Assembly (NCBI GenBank): GCA_036388475.1 | Contig: DASVRT010000062.1 | Coordinates: forward strand, 1-64,000 | Source: JALZHR01 sp036388475 | GTDB taxonomy: Bacteria; Acidobacteriota; Blastocatellia; Pyrinomonadales; Pyrinomonadaceae | Reading direction: 5' to 3' | DNA: 64,000 nucleotides | Part shown: piece after piece, positions 49,765-58,783 of the stretch | Layout: the number at the start of each line of letters is the position of its first letter | Numbering within the stretch: the stretch's first letter is position 1 | Notes under the pieces: model-generated | What the model was told of the DNA's origin: nothing | Database searches by the model: none | What the model saw: the letters and a program-made list of their open reading frames with translations, nothing else | Program-made: the position numbers and the translations under genes

Positions 49765-50753
49765 TCGTTTTTAATTTCCTCGCGCGCAATCTCGCTCGCC
49801 ATTTTCTGTTTGCGCTGTTTCTTTAAGAAATATCTTATAACGAGCGCGAGCGGCAAAACAACCAGCAGCAGAAACGGCAAAATCGCCGTCATAAATGTGA
49901 CCAGACCGAGAATAAAACCGAGCGCCGCGTCGAAGCCTTTGCCGAAAGCCTCGCCGAGCTGCGAGGAAAAGCCCGTCGAATTGGCGGAAAAAGCGGTCGG
50001 CGTTTGCAGGCGGATTTTGATGGTCGAAAGGCTCGACTGATTTTCCAGAAAGCGTTTTCTGCCTTCGACTTTTTCAATCTCGCCGCGAACCTCGGCGAGC
50101 TGTCGCTGAACCTCCAGCGCGTCTTCGACCGATTTCGCCTGTTTCATTATTTCGAGAAACTGCTGTTCGAGCGCTTTTTCGGTTTTCAGACGCGCTTCGA
50201 TGTCGATAAATTCTTCGCTCACGTCTTCGCCTTTGACGTTTTCGACAATCACGCGGCTGGCGGTTTTGCGGATTTCGTCCAGCGTTTCGTTAAATTTCGC
50301 CGCCGGAACGCGCGCGGTCATTGTCACGACATCGCGCGTCGTCGCTTTCACGTCGCTGCTGCTCTGTTGCGATTCGACGACAAAACCGCCTTTGCTTTCG
50401 GCGATGGCGGTAATTTTCGCCATTGATTCTTCGGGCGCATTCGCTTCGAGATTCAGATCGGCGTGGCGAATAATTTTTCGCTCAATCTGAACCGGCTGAT
50501 TCTGGCTGTTTTCGGCTTGATTGAGCGAGACTTGTTGAGCCAGCGGTGATTCTTCGCGCCCGCCGCCACCGCCGCCGCCAATTAAATTACTGGTTCTGGT
50601 GGAGTTCGCGGAATTCACGAATTGATTGTTGTCCGTCTTCATCGCTATATTTGCAGAAGAATTACCAGCGTTGTGACTGACATCACCGCTGCTGCTCACA
50701 CAAGCGGTTGAAAATGCAAAGAACAAAACGGCGATAAATTTGGCTTTTTCCAT
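49761..50753 (-). CDS. DUF4349-type lipoprotein
   Basis: This 330-aa protein has a lipoprotein signal ending in FSTAC. A Ser/Asn-rich linker with seven consecutive Gly follows. The DUF4349 core is recognisable: KIIRHADLNLEANAPEESMAKITAIAESKGGFVVESQQ, ARVPAAKFNETLDEI, VSEEFIDIEARLKTEKALEQQFLEIMKQAKSVEDALEVQRQLAEVRGEIEKVEGRKRFLENQ (coiled coil). A C-terminal membrane helix (FLLLVVLPLALVIRYFL) and basic tail end it. The role of the family is unknown; it sits in the envelope with both a lipid anchor and a membrane helix. Confidence 0.85.
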   Translation of the reverse strand: MEKAKFIAVLFFAFSTACVSSSGDVSHNAGNSSANIAMKTDNNQFVNSANSTRTSNLIGGGGGGGREESPLAQQVSLNQAENSQNQPVQIERKIIRHADLNLEANAPEESMAKITAIAESKGGFVVESQQSSSDVKATTRDVVTMTARVPAAKFNETLDEIRKTASRVIVENVKGEDVSEEFIDIEARLKTEKALEQQFLEIMKQAKSVEDALEVQRQLAEVRGEIEKVEGRKRFLENQSSLSTIKIRLQTPTAFSANSTGFSSQLGEAFGKGFDAALGFILGLVTFMTAILPFLLLVVLPLALVIRYFLKKQRKQKMASEIAREEIKNE

Positions 50754-50796
50754 AAATTTCTCCTGTCAAAAAGTTTCAAGCAGAGAACGTTTTCAT

Positions 50797-51426
50797 TTAA
50801 CCAGCCTTGCGCGCCGTTTCCCGAAAACCTTTGCCCGTAAAAAGCGAGCGTGTCGCACCCGCCATTTTTTTCACCGCGCGGACGAATTTCGGCATCAGCC
50901 AGAAGAAGATTACCAGAAAAACGACGAGCACGACGGCAATGATAACCGGCGCGAAAACCGCGAGAAACGAGCCGATTATCGCGATTCCGTCCTCGATAAG
51001 CGACAAAGCCCAGTTGGAAATCGGTTCGGGCGAAAGATTCGCCGTCGCGCGCAGCGCCGCTTTCGTGCCGTGTGAAGAAAAAGCCAATCCGCCGCCGAGC
51101 AGACAGGCAATGACCGAAACGGTCGGGTCGAGATTACTCGTCGCCGCGTAAGCGACGATCGCGCCCGCCGGAACGCGAATAAACGTGTGAATCACGTCCC
51201 AGACGCTATCGACATACGGAACTTTGTCGGCGACGAATTCGACCAGATACAAAAATCCGGCGATGCCGATAATCCACCAGTTGTCCAAAACTTCCAGCCC
51301 GCCGGGCAATTTCGTCGCGCCGAATCTCTGCAAAAGCCCGAGAACCGTCACCGTCGCGTAGAGATTAATGCCCGAAGTCCACGCCGAACCCAGCGCCAGA
51401 CTCAAAACCGAAAACCATTCGCCCAT
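50797..51426 (-). CDS. DUF4126 membrane protein
   Basis: The 209-aa protein has about five membrane segments. It opens with the family's LALGSAWTSGINLYATVTVLGLLQRFG and has WWIIGIAGFLYLVEFVADKVPYVDSVWDVIHTFIRVPAGA, both typical of DUF4126. A basic C-terminus (KFVRAVKKMAGATRSLF) is cytosolic. The function is unknown. It lies 43 nt upstream of the DUF4349 gene on the same strand, so the three genes to 49510 probably form one operon. Confidence 0.85.
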   Translation of the reverse strand: MGEWFSVLSLALGSAWTSGINLYATVTVLGLLQRFGATKLPGGLEVLDNWWIIGIAGFLYLVEFVADKVPYVDSVWDVIHTFIRVPAGAIVAYAATSNLDPTVSVIACLLGGGLAFSSHGTKAALRATANLSPEPISNWALSLIEDGIAIIGSFLAVFAPVIIAVVLVVFLVIFFWLMPKFVRAVKKMAGATRSLFTGKGFRETARKAG

Positions 51427-51638
51427 CGTTTTCTCCTTGTTAAGACATACGAAATAATATCAAAAAATGATTCGTCAGAGCCGACAATCAACGTCTTTAA
51501 CGGAAAGAGCGCGAAATAGTATATTTTTAATTTTGCCCTGCGAAAATCGGATGCTCATCAGTAAATCTTCCTCAGTTTGTTTTTGCGCGTCCGAGGCGGC
51601 GCAATTTGAAAAATCGACGATAAATTTCCCGCGAAAAT

Positions 51639-53615
51639 TTATCGCGGCACATCCAGCGCCGGATTGCGACTGAAAAATCCGCCCGGAATCATTTTAAAAC
51701 CGACGTGCGTGACGGGCATCACCGCCCATTCTTCCGGTCGCGGAATGTGCGTCACGCCGAGCGTGTACCAGACGACGACGTCCGTGTTTTCAAGCGTTTC
51801 GTCGTTGGCGACAAATTGCGGCAAGCCGTCGCCGCCGCGACTTTGATTCGGATAAATTCCGGCGGCATACATTTCCGCCGCGTTATAGCGCGTCGCCCAG
51901 AAATGATTGTTGATAAACTGAGCACGTTTTCTAACCAAGGCTTCGGGCGCGATATAAGGCAGCGAATTTGCGCCCGGAGCCAAAATAAAGCTCGTGTTGT
52001 GTCCAAGAGAATTTTTCGCCGACGGATTCGTCACCGCCCAGACGCGCGCGGCTTGCATATCCATTTTTCGCTGCGCTTCCGATTCTTTTTTGAAAACGCT
52101 CTCGCGCATCACAAAGCCGTTTAAATAAGGATTATTCGCCCCGGCGGGCATCGCGCCGGTGTTCATTTCGATTACGGAATTGTTCGTGCCGTCAACGTCG
52201 AAATCCAGGCGAAAGCTGAAAAAATGCTGGTGATGCGGCGCGACGATGTTTTCGGCGACGAGATGACTGCTCATTCCGTCCGTCGTCATCGAATGATTTT
52301 CGTCGGCGCGTTTTTCCTTGACGCCTTTCGCCAGCATAATTCCGGTCAACGCAAGGTCAACTTCGAGCGAGCCGTCCTGTTTGAAAACGTAATTGACGGC
52401 GTAATCGTAATTGCCGATGGTGGCGACAAAAAACATTACGAGTTCGCGGGCGCGGCGCGTTTCGTTTTTGCCGGAAACGCTGTCGTAATGCTTCCACAAA
52501 ATCCCGCCGTCGCGCTCGTAAATCGCGACCGCTTTTTCCAGCACATACGGTTTACCCGAATCGTCGGCGAATGTGGCGTCAATCAACTGCGCGTTTTCCG
52601 GCGCGTCGAGCTTCGGTTCGAGCGGGCTTGCCAATCTTCCGACGCTGTATTCACCGACGTCGAACGCCGCCCGCCAGCGCCAGTTTTCGTCCGGGTCGCC
52701 GTATGGCACGACCATTTCGGAAAGGGACGCGCGATATAAAATCGGTCTCGTTTTCCCCTGGTCGTCGTAGCCGATGGTGTGCAGAACCAAGCCTTCGCGC
52801 GGGTGCATCGTGTAGCGAAAACGCCATTTCTGCCACGCGACTTCGTTTCCGTTTATTTGATAGCTCGCGCCTTCGGGCTGCGTAATCAGCAAAGGCTTCG
52901 GCTTTTCGCGCAGTTTCCCGACCGATTTTTCGTCAAAATCCTGGCTCATTCCGGAAACCGGAACAACGCCCGAATCGGTCACGTCAACGACGGTTCGCGT
53001 GTTCATATTGACGATGGCGACGACGCCTTCAATCGGGCGACCGTAATAATTCGCCGCGTCGCCTTTGAAGTATGAAAGCGCGCGCAGCAGTCTGCCCGAA
53101 AGCTGCGTGGGCGCTTGCCCGACCGCCCAGCCGTCAACCGCGACTTTTTCAAAATCCGTGATGCCGCGCTTGCGCATCGCTTCCTGCCAGCGCCGGTCGG
53201 CTTTCACGATGTCGGGCAAAACTTCGTATTCTTCCAGAAAAACCAGCGGCTGAACGCCCGGAATCTCTTTCCACGAAAGAATTTTTCCGGCGCGCAAATC
53301 GACCAGCGCCTCGAATGTTTTATTTTTCTCGCGGTCTAATACGATGGCGAAAGCCTCGCGGCGAAACCGTGCGCCCGCCTTGAAACTTAAAATTTCCGGT
53401 TTCGGCGGCTCGTTTAAAACGACGGTGGAAAAAAGCGCGGTTTTCGGAAAATTCGGCGCGCCTTGCAGAATTTTAACCGCGTTCGTAATCTCGCTCTCGT
53501 CGAGCGGGTCGAGCGGATGCGGCGCTGCGGCGGCTTGCAAGCCGGAAGCGAGCAGCAAAAAAATCAGTAAAACACTAATTCGTAAACAAAAAGTTTTCTG
53601 GAGACGTTTCTTCAT
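51639..53615 (-). CDS. Copper amine oxidase, secreted
   Basis: The 658-aa enzyme oxidises primary amines to aldehydes with release of ammonia and hydrogen peroxide. A signal peptide (ISVLLIFLLLASGLQAAAA) leads. Motifs: AFDVGEYSVGRL (catalytic Asp), VATIGNYDYAVNYVF with the Tyr that becomes topaquinone in NYD, APHHQHFFSFRLDFDVDG (two copper His) and VTHIPRPEEWAVMPVTHVGF (third His). All key residues are present. AAGGAA lies 4 nt before ATG. It is monocistronic; its physiological amine is unknown. Confidence 0.94.
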   Translation of the reverse strand: MKKRLQKTFCLRISVLLIFLLLASGLQAAAAPHPLDPLDESEITNAVKILQGAPNFPKTALFSTVVLNEPPKPEILSFKAGARFRREAFAIVLDREKNKTFEALVDLRAGKILSWKEIPGVQPLVFLEEYEVLPDIVKADRRWQEAMRKRGITDFEKVAVDGWAVGQAPTQLSGRLLRALSYFKGDAANYYGRPIEGVVAIVNMNTRTVVDVTDSGVVPVSGMSQDFDEKSVGKLREKPKPLLITQPEGASYQINGNEVAWQKWRFRYTMHPREGLVLHTIGYDDQGKTRPILYRASLSEMVVPYGDPDENWRWRAAFDVGEYSVGRLASPLEPKLDAPENAQLIDATFADDSGKPYVLEKAVAIYERDGGILWKHYDSVSGKNETRRARELVMFFVATIGNYDYAVNYVFKQDGSLEVDLALTGIMLAKGVKEKRADENHSMTTDGMSSHLVAENIVAPHHQHFFSFRLDFDVDGTNNSVIEMNTGAMPAGANNPYLNGFVMRESVFKKESEAQRKMDMQAARVWAVTNPSAKNSLGHNTSFILAPGANSLPYIAPEALVRKRAQFINNHFWATRYNAAEMYAAGIYPNQSRGGDGLPQFVANDETLENTDVVVWYTLGVTHIPRPEEWAVMPVTHVGFKMIPGGFFSRNPALDVPR

Positions 53616-53645
53616 CAAATTCCTTTCAACAGAGAAAATAAAAAA

Positions 53646-53697
53646 CAGGACACAGGATAATCGAAATTGATTATCCTGTATATCCTGTATATCCCGT
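53646..53697. repeat. Word hairpin (ACAGGATA word)
   Basis: ACAGGATAATC (53652-53662) pairs exactly with GATTATCCTGT (53669-53679). The right side continues with TATCCTGTATATCCCGT words. It lies between the amine oxidase and response regulator genes. Confidence 0.85.
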
Positions 53698-53720
53698 TTC
53701 AGATTTTTCGCTGAAATTTA

Positions 53721-55082
53721 TTATTCTTCGGCTTCGTCGCTGCCGTCGCCGTCGCGTTTGATGCCGAATTTTTCCAGCCGATATTGCAGGGTGCGAAACG
53801 TCAAGCCGAGCAGTTTCGCGGCTTTCGTGATGTTGTAATCGGTTCGGTCCATCGCCTGCAAAATCAAGCTGCGCTCGACTTCTTCAAAATTAATGCCGTG
53901 CGGCGGCAGTTTAAAATTCGTGTCGCCGTTGCCGGAGACGCCGGCGCGTTCCGTGGACTGCATTTCGGGCGGCAAATCGTCGAGCGTAATCGTGTCGCCT
54001 TCCGCCAGCAAAACGGCGCGCTCGATTGCCGATTCGAGCTGGCGAACGTTGCCCGGATAGGCGTAATCGAGCAGAAGCTTGCGCGCCTCCGAAGCCAAGC
54101 CTTTAATTTTCTGCGAGCTGTTTTTCGTGTGCTTGCCGATAAAATAATCAATTAAAACCGGAATGTCCGATTGACGCTCGCGGAGCGGCGGAATCTCGAT
54201 TGAAAGAACGTTCAGCCGATAATACAAATCTTCGCGAAAGCGACCGTCCTGCGTCATTTTCAGCAAATCGCGATTGGTCGCCGCGACGACGCGCACGTCG
54301 ACATTCAGCTCGCGCGTGCCGCCGACGCGCCGAATTTGTCTCTCCTGCAAGGCACGCAGAATTTTGGCTTGCAGCGAAATATCCAGCTCGCCGATTTCGT
54401 CCAGAAACAGAGTCCCGGCGTCGGCGACTTCAAACAAGCCTTTCTTTTCGCCGACCGCGCCGGTAAAGCTGCCTTTTTCGTGTCCGAAAAGCTCCGATTC
54501 GAGCAGGTTTTCGTTAATCGCGGCGCAGTTGACCGCCTGGAAAACTTCGCTCGCCCGCGGCGAGTTTTGATGAATCGAGCGCGCAATCAATTCCTTTCCC
54601 GTTCCCGATTCGCCGCGAATCAAAACGGTCGAACTCGATTTCGCCACTTTCAGAATCAGCTTTTTCACCTTGTCCATTTCCGGCGAAACCGAGACGATTT
54701 CCGTATCGAGCTGCGTCAGTTTATTCAGCGCGCGCGAAACGGTTTCGAGCAGTCGTTCGCGGTCGTAAGGCTTTTGCAGATAGGCGAACGCGCCCATATC
54801 TTTCGCCTCAAACGCCGAATCGACCGTACCGTGCGCCGTCAGCAGAATGACCATAATCGACTTGTCGTAAGCGACCAGTTCTTTCAACAAATCGATGCCG
54901 CTCATGCCCGTCATTTTCAAATCCGACAGCACGAGGTCGAAACGCCGGTCGGCGACGAATTTCAAAGCCGCTTCACCGCTTGATGCGGTCGTCACGTCGT
55001 AGCCTTCGCCCGACAGAATCATTTCCAGAATTTCGCGCTGACTTTTTTCGTCGTCAACGACTAAGATTGCTTTTCTTGCCAT
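53721..55082 (-). CDS. Sigma-54 dependent response regulator (NtrC family)
   Basis: The 453-aa protein has a receiver domain with phospho-Asp in DLVLSDLKMTG. The AAA+ domain has Walker A RGESGTGKELIARSIH, the sigma-54 contact loop GSFTGA (Ser for the usual Ala), Walker B GTLFLDEIGELD and the R-finger region. The C-terminal Fis-type helix-turn-helix is ITKAAKLLGLTFRTLQYRLEKFGI. It activates transcription by sigma-54 polymerase after phosphorylation by the histidine kinase gene just upstream on the same strand. Its targets are not evident; no clear GG-N10-GC promoter was found nearby. Confidence 0.94.
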   Translation of the reverse strand: MARKAILVVDDEKSQREILEMILSGEGYDVTTASSGEAALKFVADRRFDLVLSDLKMTGMSGIDLLKELVAYDKSIMVILLTAHGTVDSAFEAKDMGAFAYLQKPYDRERLLETVSRALNKLTQLDTEIVSVSPEMDKVKKLILKVAKSSSTVLIRGESGTGKELIARSIHQNSPRASEVFQAVNCAAINENLLESELFGHEKGSFTGAVGEKKGLFEVADAGTLFLDEIGELDISLQAKILRALQERQIRRVGGTRELNVDVRVVAATNRDLLKMTQDGRFREDLYYRLNVLSIEIPPLRERQSDIPVLIDYFIGKHTKNSSQKIKGLASEARKLLLDYAYPGNVRQLESAIERAVLLAEGDTITLDDLPPEMQSTERAGVSGNGDTNFKLPPHGINFEEVERSLILQAMDRTDYNITKAAKLLGLTFRTLQYRLEKFGIKRDGDGSDEAEE

Positions 55083-55143
55083 AATTTAAAAGTATAAATA
55101 ATTACTGTGATTTAATTTTACCAAATGTTTTCATAAAATCACT

Positions 55144-56628
55144 TTAAGCTTTCGGTAATCTCACGGTAAAAATCGTGCCTTCGTTTAATTTCGATTCGAC
55201 GCCGATGATGCCGCGGTGCTCGTCCACGACTCTTTTGACAATCGCCAAGCCCAAGCCCGTTCCGGTCTCTTTGGTCGAAAAATACGGCTCGAAAATCTTC
55301 GACAGATTTTCTTCCGGAATGCCGCTGCCCGTATCTTCGACTTCGATTTTCACGTAAGCGTCCAGCGGCTCAATCGAAACGTTCAGATTTCCGCCGCCCG
55401 TCGCCATCGACTGCACGGCGTTGATAAAAAGATTGTTGAACACCGAGCGCAGGTATTCGGCGTCGCCGAAAACTTTCGGCGCGCCGCCGTTTTCGGCAAA
55501 ATTTATTTTTATGTGCTGCTCCGCAGCTTCGGCTTCGACGATTCTGAGCGAGTCTTTGACGACCGTTTTCAAATCGGTCGGCTCCAAGTTTAATTTCGGC
55601 GGGCGCGAATAACTTAAAAAATCGGTGATTTGCTGATTGATGCGCGCGACTTCGGATTTTAATTGAAGAGTCAGCTTTTCAAAATCGCGCCGCTTGCCAA
55701 TGTCTTCCGGCGCGAATTTCGCCCGCAGGTGGTCGAGCGTCAGGTTGATGTAATTAAGCGGATTGCGGATTTCGTGGGCGATTGCCGAGCCGAGCCGCCC
55801 GACGACCGCGCTTTTTTCCGCCTCTTGCAGCATCGCTTCCAGCTCGCTTTTCTTTTCCAGCTCCGCCGTCATTTCGTTAAAACGCGACGCCAGCCTGCCC
55901 ATCTCGTCCGAGCGTTTATCGTGCGGCACGCGCACCGTCAAATCGCCGTCGGCGATTCTTTTGGCGGCTTCCGACAGATTGGCAATCGGGCGCGTAAAAC
56001 GCCAGACCAGAAAAATCGTGATTATGGTCGAAACGGAAAAAATGCTGAGCGTGTACATCAAAGGGCGCGCCGCATTCCAGGCGGCTTTCGCGCGATTGGT
56101 TTTCAAAAGCACCATCACGTAAAAACGTCCCTGGTCGGTCTGAATCGGAATCGCGTGCGCTTCGGCTTCGTCGGTGTCGCTTTCCGCTTTTCCGGCATTC
56201 GGAAAATTTACCTTGTCCGCGCCCAGACGTTCGGCGTCCAGCAGCGGCGGCAAATCCCGTAAATCCTTCAGATTTTTATAAACCGTGTTGCCGGTTTCGT
56301 CTTCACTTTCCTGGTAATCGGGATTCAGGCTGTCGTAAACCTGCCATTTATCGTTAATGACGATAATATCCTTGATGCGATTAGTGATGCTTTCTTCAAA
56401 AAACCTCTGATTTTCCTGTTTGACAATATCGCTCAGGCGGTCGCGCGACTGCATTCCGTTAAAGCCGAGCGCGATGCCGGCAACCAGCGCCTGTTCCTGT
56501 CTTTCACGATAGCGCTTGTTCCGCCTTTCGGTCTGCAAATTGATAAAATACTGAACGCCGAGCGTGGCAATCAACAGACACGCCAAAACGATTAAAAGCC
56601 TGCCGCGAAATGTGTTGAAAAAATTCAT
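55144..56628 (-). CDS. Sensor histidine kinase (HAMP, HisKA, HATPase)
   Basis: The 494-aa protein has one membrane helix at the N-terminus (RLLIVLACLLIATLGVQYFI), a periplasmic sensor of about 165 residues, a second helix (YTLSIFSVSTIITIFLVW), and HAMP (RPIANLSEAAKRIADGDLTVRVP). The phospho-His lies in GRLGSAIAHEIRNPLNYI. N-box NNLFINAVQSM and G-boxes DTGSGIPEENLSKIFEPYF and GTGLGLAIVKRVV complete the ATP site. It is the partner of the NtrC-type regulator that follows after 61 nt. The ligand is unknown. Confidence 0.94.
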   Translation of the reverse strand: MNFFNTFRGRLLIVLACLLIATLGVQYFINLQTERRNKRYRERQEQALVAGIALGFNGMQSRDRLSDIVKQENQRFFEESITNRIKDIIVINDKWQVYDSLNPDYQESEDETGNTVYKNLKDLRDLPPLLDAERLGADKVNFPNAGKAESDTDEAEAHAIPIQTDQGRFYVMVLLKTNRAKAAWNAARPLMYTLSIFSVSTIITIFLVWRFTRPIANLSEAAKRIADGDLTVRVPHDKRSDEMGRLASRFNEMTAELEKKSELEAMLQEAEKSAVVGRLGSAIAHEIRNPLNYINLTLDHLRAKFAPEDIGKRRDFEKLTLQLKSEVARINQQITDFLSYSRPPKLNLEPTDLKTVVKDSLRIVEAEAAEQHIKINFAENGGAPKVFGDAEYLRSVFNNLFINAVQSMATGGGNLNVSIEPLDAYVKIEVEDTGSGIPEENLSKIFEPYFSTKETGTGLGLAIVKRVVDEHRGIIGVESKLNEGTIFTVRLPKA

Positions 56629-56706
56629 ATGTCCGTTGCCGATTGTCTTGTGCCGGTTTCGTTGCGCCCGACCTTTTATTTTTTTACTTTCGCCTTCCGA
56701 ATTTCC

Positions 56707-56736
56707 TTGCCGTTCTCTCGTCTCAAATGTTATAGT
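56707..56736 (+). promoter_or_regulatory. Promoter of the transpeptidase gene
   Basis: TTGCCG (56707-56712), an 18-bp spacer and TATAGT (56731-56736) lie about 120 nt before the ATG. Confidence 0.6.
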
Positions 56737-56855
56737 CTTGTTTGGCTTAGAGCAAACACTTTTCGAGCATCAAATCTACGGATTGCTCATTCTTTGCTTT
56801 AAACTCTCCTCAAAACACCCAAACAAATTCAAAAAACCAGGAAGAGGTAAAGACG

Positions 56856-58424
56856 ATGTTTTTTTCCGCCGAAAAGTTGTATTTTAACCGTGTCTTCGGA
56901 TTGTTTTTAATTTTATTTCTCGCCGCGCTTTCCGCCGACGTGCAGGCGCAAACGAGGAAATCCGCGTCGAAACAGGATAAAAACAAAGTCGAAAAACAGG
57001 ACAAAAACTCAAAGAAACCGACCAAAGCCGAACTGGCGCGCGAAAGCGAAAATAAAAAACAATCGAAAGAGCGAGAGCGCGCCGACGAGAACCGCCGCGC
57101 CGAAGCACGCCAGGCGGAAGCGGCACGTCAACGCGCCGCCCAGGAAGAACGCCGTCGCCGCGAGCAAGCCGCCCGCGAGGCGGAAGCGCGCCGCCGCGCC
57201 TTCGAGCGCAATCTGAAAACCGAAACGCTGGAAAATATCTCGAACGACAATCCGGAAGGCGAGGATTTGGAAATTCGCCGCGCCGCCGTCAACGCGCTCG
57301 GCGGTCACGCCGGAACGGTCGTCGTTTTAGAGCCGCAAACCGGCAAAATTTTATCAATCGTCAATCAGGATTGGGCGATTCGCAAGGGTTTTAAACCGTG
57401 CTCGACGATAAAGCTCGTGACGGGCGTCGCGGGTTTAAACGAAAGAGTGATTGCTTCGAACGGCGAGATTCGCACGCGCCCGTTTCCGATGGATTTAAAC
57501 GATGCGCTGGCGTTTTCCAACAACGCTTATTTTCAGCGCGTCGGCGTCACCGGCGTCGGCAACGAAAAAATGATTTCCTACGCCCGAATGCTCGGCTTGG
57601 GCGAGCCGACCGGAATCAACGCCGACGGCGAAACCGCCGGAAAACTGCCGTTCGGCAACAGCAATCCCCGCATTTATTCGCACGGCGACGATTTTGAAGT
57701 CACGCCTTTACAGCTCGCCGTGATGGTTTCGGCGATTTCCAACGGCGGCAAGCTGGTCGTTCCGCAGATTGCGCGCACTAAATTTGAAAAAGCGAATTTT
57801 CGCGGGCAGATGCGCCGGCAAATCAATTTTTCCGCGCAGAATCTGCAAGGCGTTCTGCCGGGAATGATTGGCGCCGTGACATACGGCACGGCGCGCCGCT
57901 CGAACGGCGCGGAACTGAACGTCGCCGGAAAAACCGGCTCGTGCATCGGGCAAGGCTCGTGGGTCGGGCTTTTCGCCTCGGTCGCGCCCGCCGTCAATCC
58001 GCAAATCGCCGTCGTCGTCATCACGCGAGGTCAAAGCGAACGCGGCAAATACGCTTCGGCAATCGCCGGAAAAATTTATCAGGCGATAAGCTATCGTTTT
58101 CGAGACGAGCGCCGCGAATTCGTCGCCAAAACTCCGCTCGAACTCGTCAAGCCGCAGCCGAAAATCAACGCGCAGACTTCCGCTCTGCTCGACGATGAGG
58201 AAGGCGAAGACTCCGACGAAGGCGACGTCAACAGCGTCAAAATTAAAAAAGAAGAAACTCCGGCGCAGAAAACACCGCCGCCGACAACGAAAAAACCCGA
58301 ACTCAAACAAGTCGCCGCTAAAAACAGTTTCGCGCCCGTCGTCATTAAATACAAACGCGACGGAGCCGAAGCGCCGGACAATTCTCTGCCGACGCGCCCG
58401 CGCATAGTCAAAACGAATAAATAA
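56856..58424 (+). CDS. Penicillin-binding transpeptidase with coiled-coil N-terminus
   Basis: The 522-aa protein has a signal peptide (GLFLILFLAALSADVQAQ). Residues about 30-125 are extremely Arg/Glu/Ala/Lys-rich (RREQAAREAEARRRAFERN), a predicted coiled coil. The transpeptidase domain (about 140-430) has STIK in KPCSTIKLVTG (active Ser), SNN in AFSNNAYF and KTG in NVAGKTGSCIGQG. It lacks the long N-terminal PBP dimer domain, so it is a short class B-like PBP or penicillin-recognising enzyme acting on peptidoglycan. A Lys/Pro-rich tail follows. AGAGG precedes ATG. Inactive or beta-lactamase-like roles cannot be excluded. Confidence 0.85.
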   Translation: MFFSAEKLYFNRVFGLFLILFLAALSADVQAQTRKSASKQDKNKVEKQDKNSKKPTKAELARESENKKQSKERERADENRRAEARQAEAARQRAAQEERRRREQAAREAEARRRAFERNLKTETLENISNDNPEGEDLEIRRAAVNALGGHAGTVVVLEPQTGKILSIVNQDWAIRKGFKPCSTIKLVTGVAGLNERVIASNGEIRTRPFPMDLNDALAFSNNAYFQRVGVTGVGNEKMISYARMLGLGEPTGINADGETAGKLPFGNSNPRIYSHGDDFEVTPLQLAVMVSAISNGGKLVVPQIARTKFEKANFRGQMRRQINFSAQNLQGVLPGMIGAVTYGTARRSNGAELNVAGKTGSCIGQGSWVGLFASVAPAVNPQIAVVVITRGQSERGKYASAIAGKIYQAISYRFRDERREFVAKTPLELVKPQPKINAQTSALLDDEEGEDSDEGDVNSVKIKKEETPAQKTPPPTTKKPELKQVAAKNSFAPVVIKYKRDGAEAPDNSLPTRPRIVKTNK

Positions 58425-58442
58425 GGCAAAAGTAAAATAAAT

Positions 58443-58564
58443 AAGGCAAAAGGCAAAAGTAAAAAGGCAAAAGGCGAAAAGCAGTAACAGATAATTTTTG
58501 ATTTCAGCTCGCGATTATCTATTCTGAGTTTTTACTTTTGCCTTTTGTCATTTGCCTTTTCTCG
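58443..58564. repeat. Heptad-word hairpin (GGCAAAA word)
   Basis: The left arm has GGCAAAA, GGCAAAA, GTAAAAA, GGCAAAA, GGCGAAA in 7-bp steps. The block 58448-58465 pairs perfectly over 18 bp with 58529-58546. Right-arm words continue to 58560. Confidence 0.92.
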
Positions 58565-58572
58565 CTTTTAGC

Positions 58573-58602
58573 TTGACACATATATTAAACTTGCGTGATT
58601 AT
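58573..58602 (+). promoter_or_regulatory. Promoter of the Thr-rich secreted protein gene
   Basis: TTGACA (58573-58578), an 18-bp spacer and GATTAT (58597-58602), directly after the word hairpin. Confidence 0.6.
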
Positions 58603-58783
58603 TTTGTTTTCCGTATCTAAAACAGTTATTCTTTAAAAAAGAATGGCGGGAATCCATATATATTTTCCTGACAAGATTAGCAACGTTTTTTTCGGGGAAA
58701 ACATCTGAGATTACGCAATACGGAACTGCCCGCAGAGTTTAGAAGTTTTGCAGAGACGGACAACGTTTGGAGGATTAAGGGTA

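Larger units (their letters stand above)
58425..58783. other. 359-bp spacer: word hairpin, promoter and long leader
   Basis: The first 145 bp are a word hairpin (listed). A promoter at 58573-58602 follows, leaving about 170 nt of leader before the next ATG. The leader has a small dyad ATTCTTTAAAAAAGAAT near 58629-58645 and no ORF. Confidence 0.6.
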
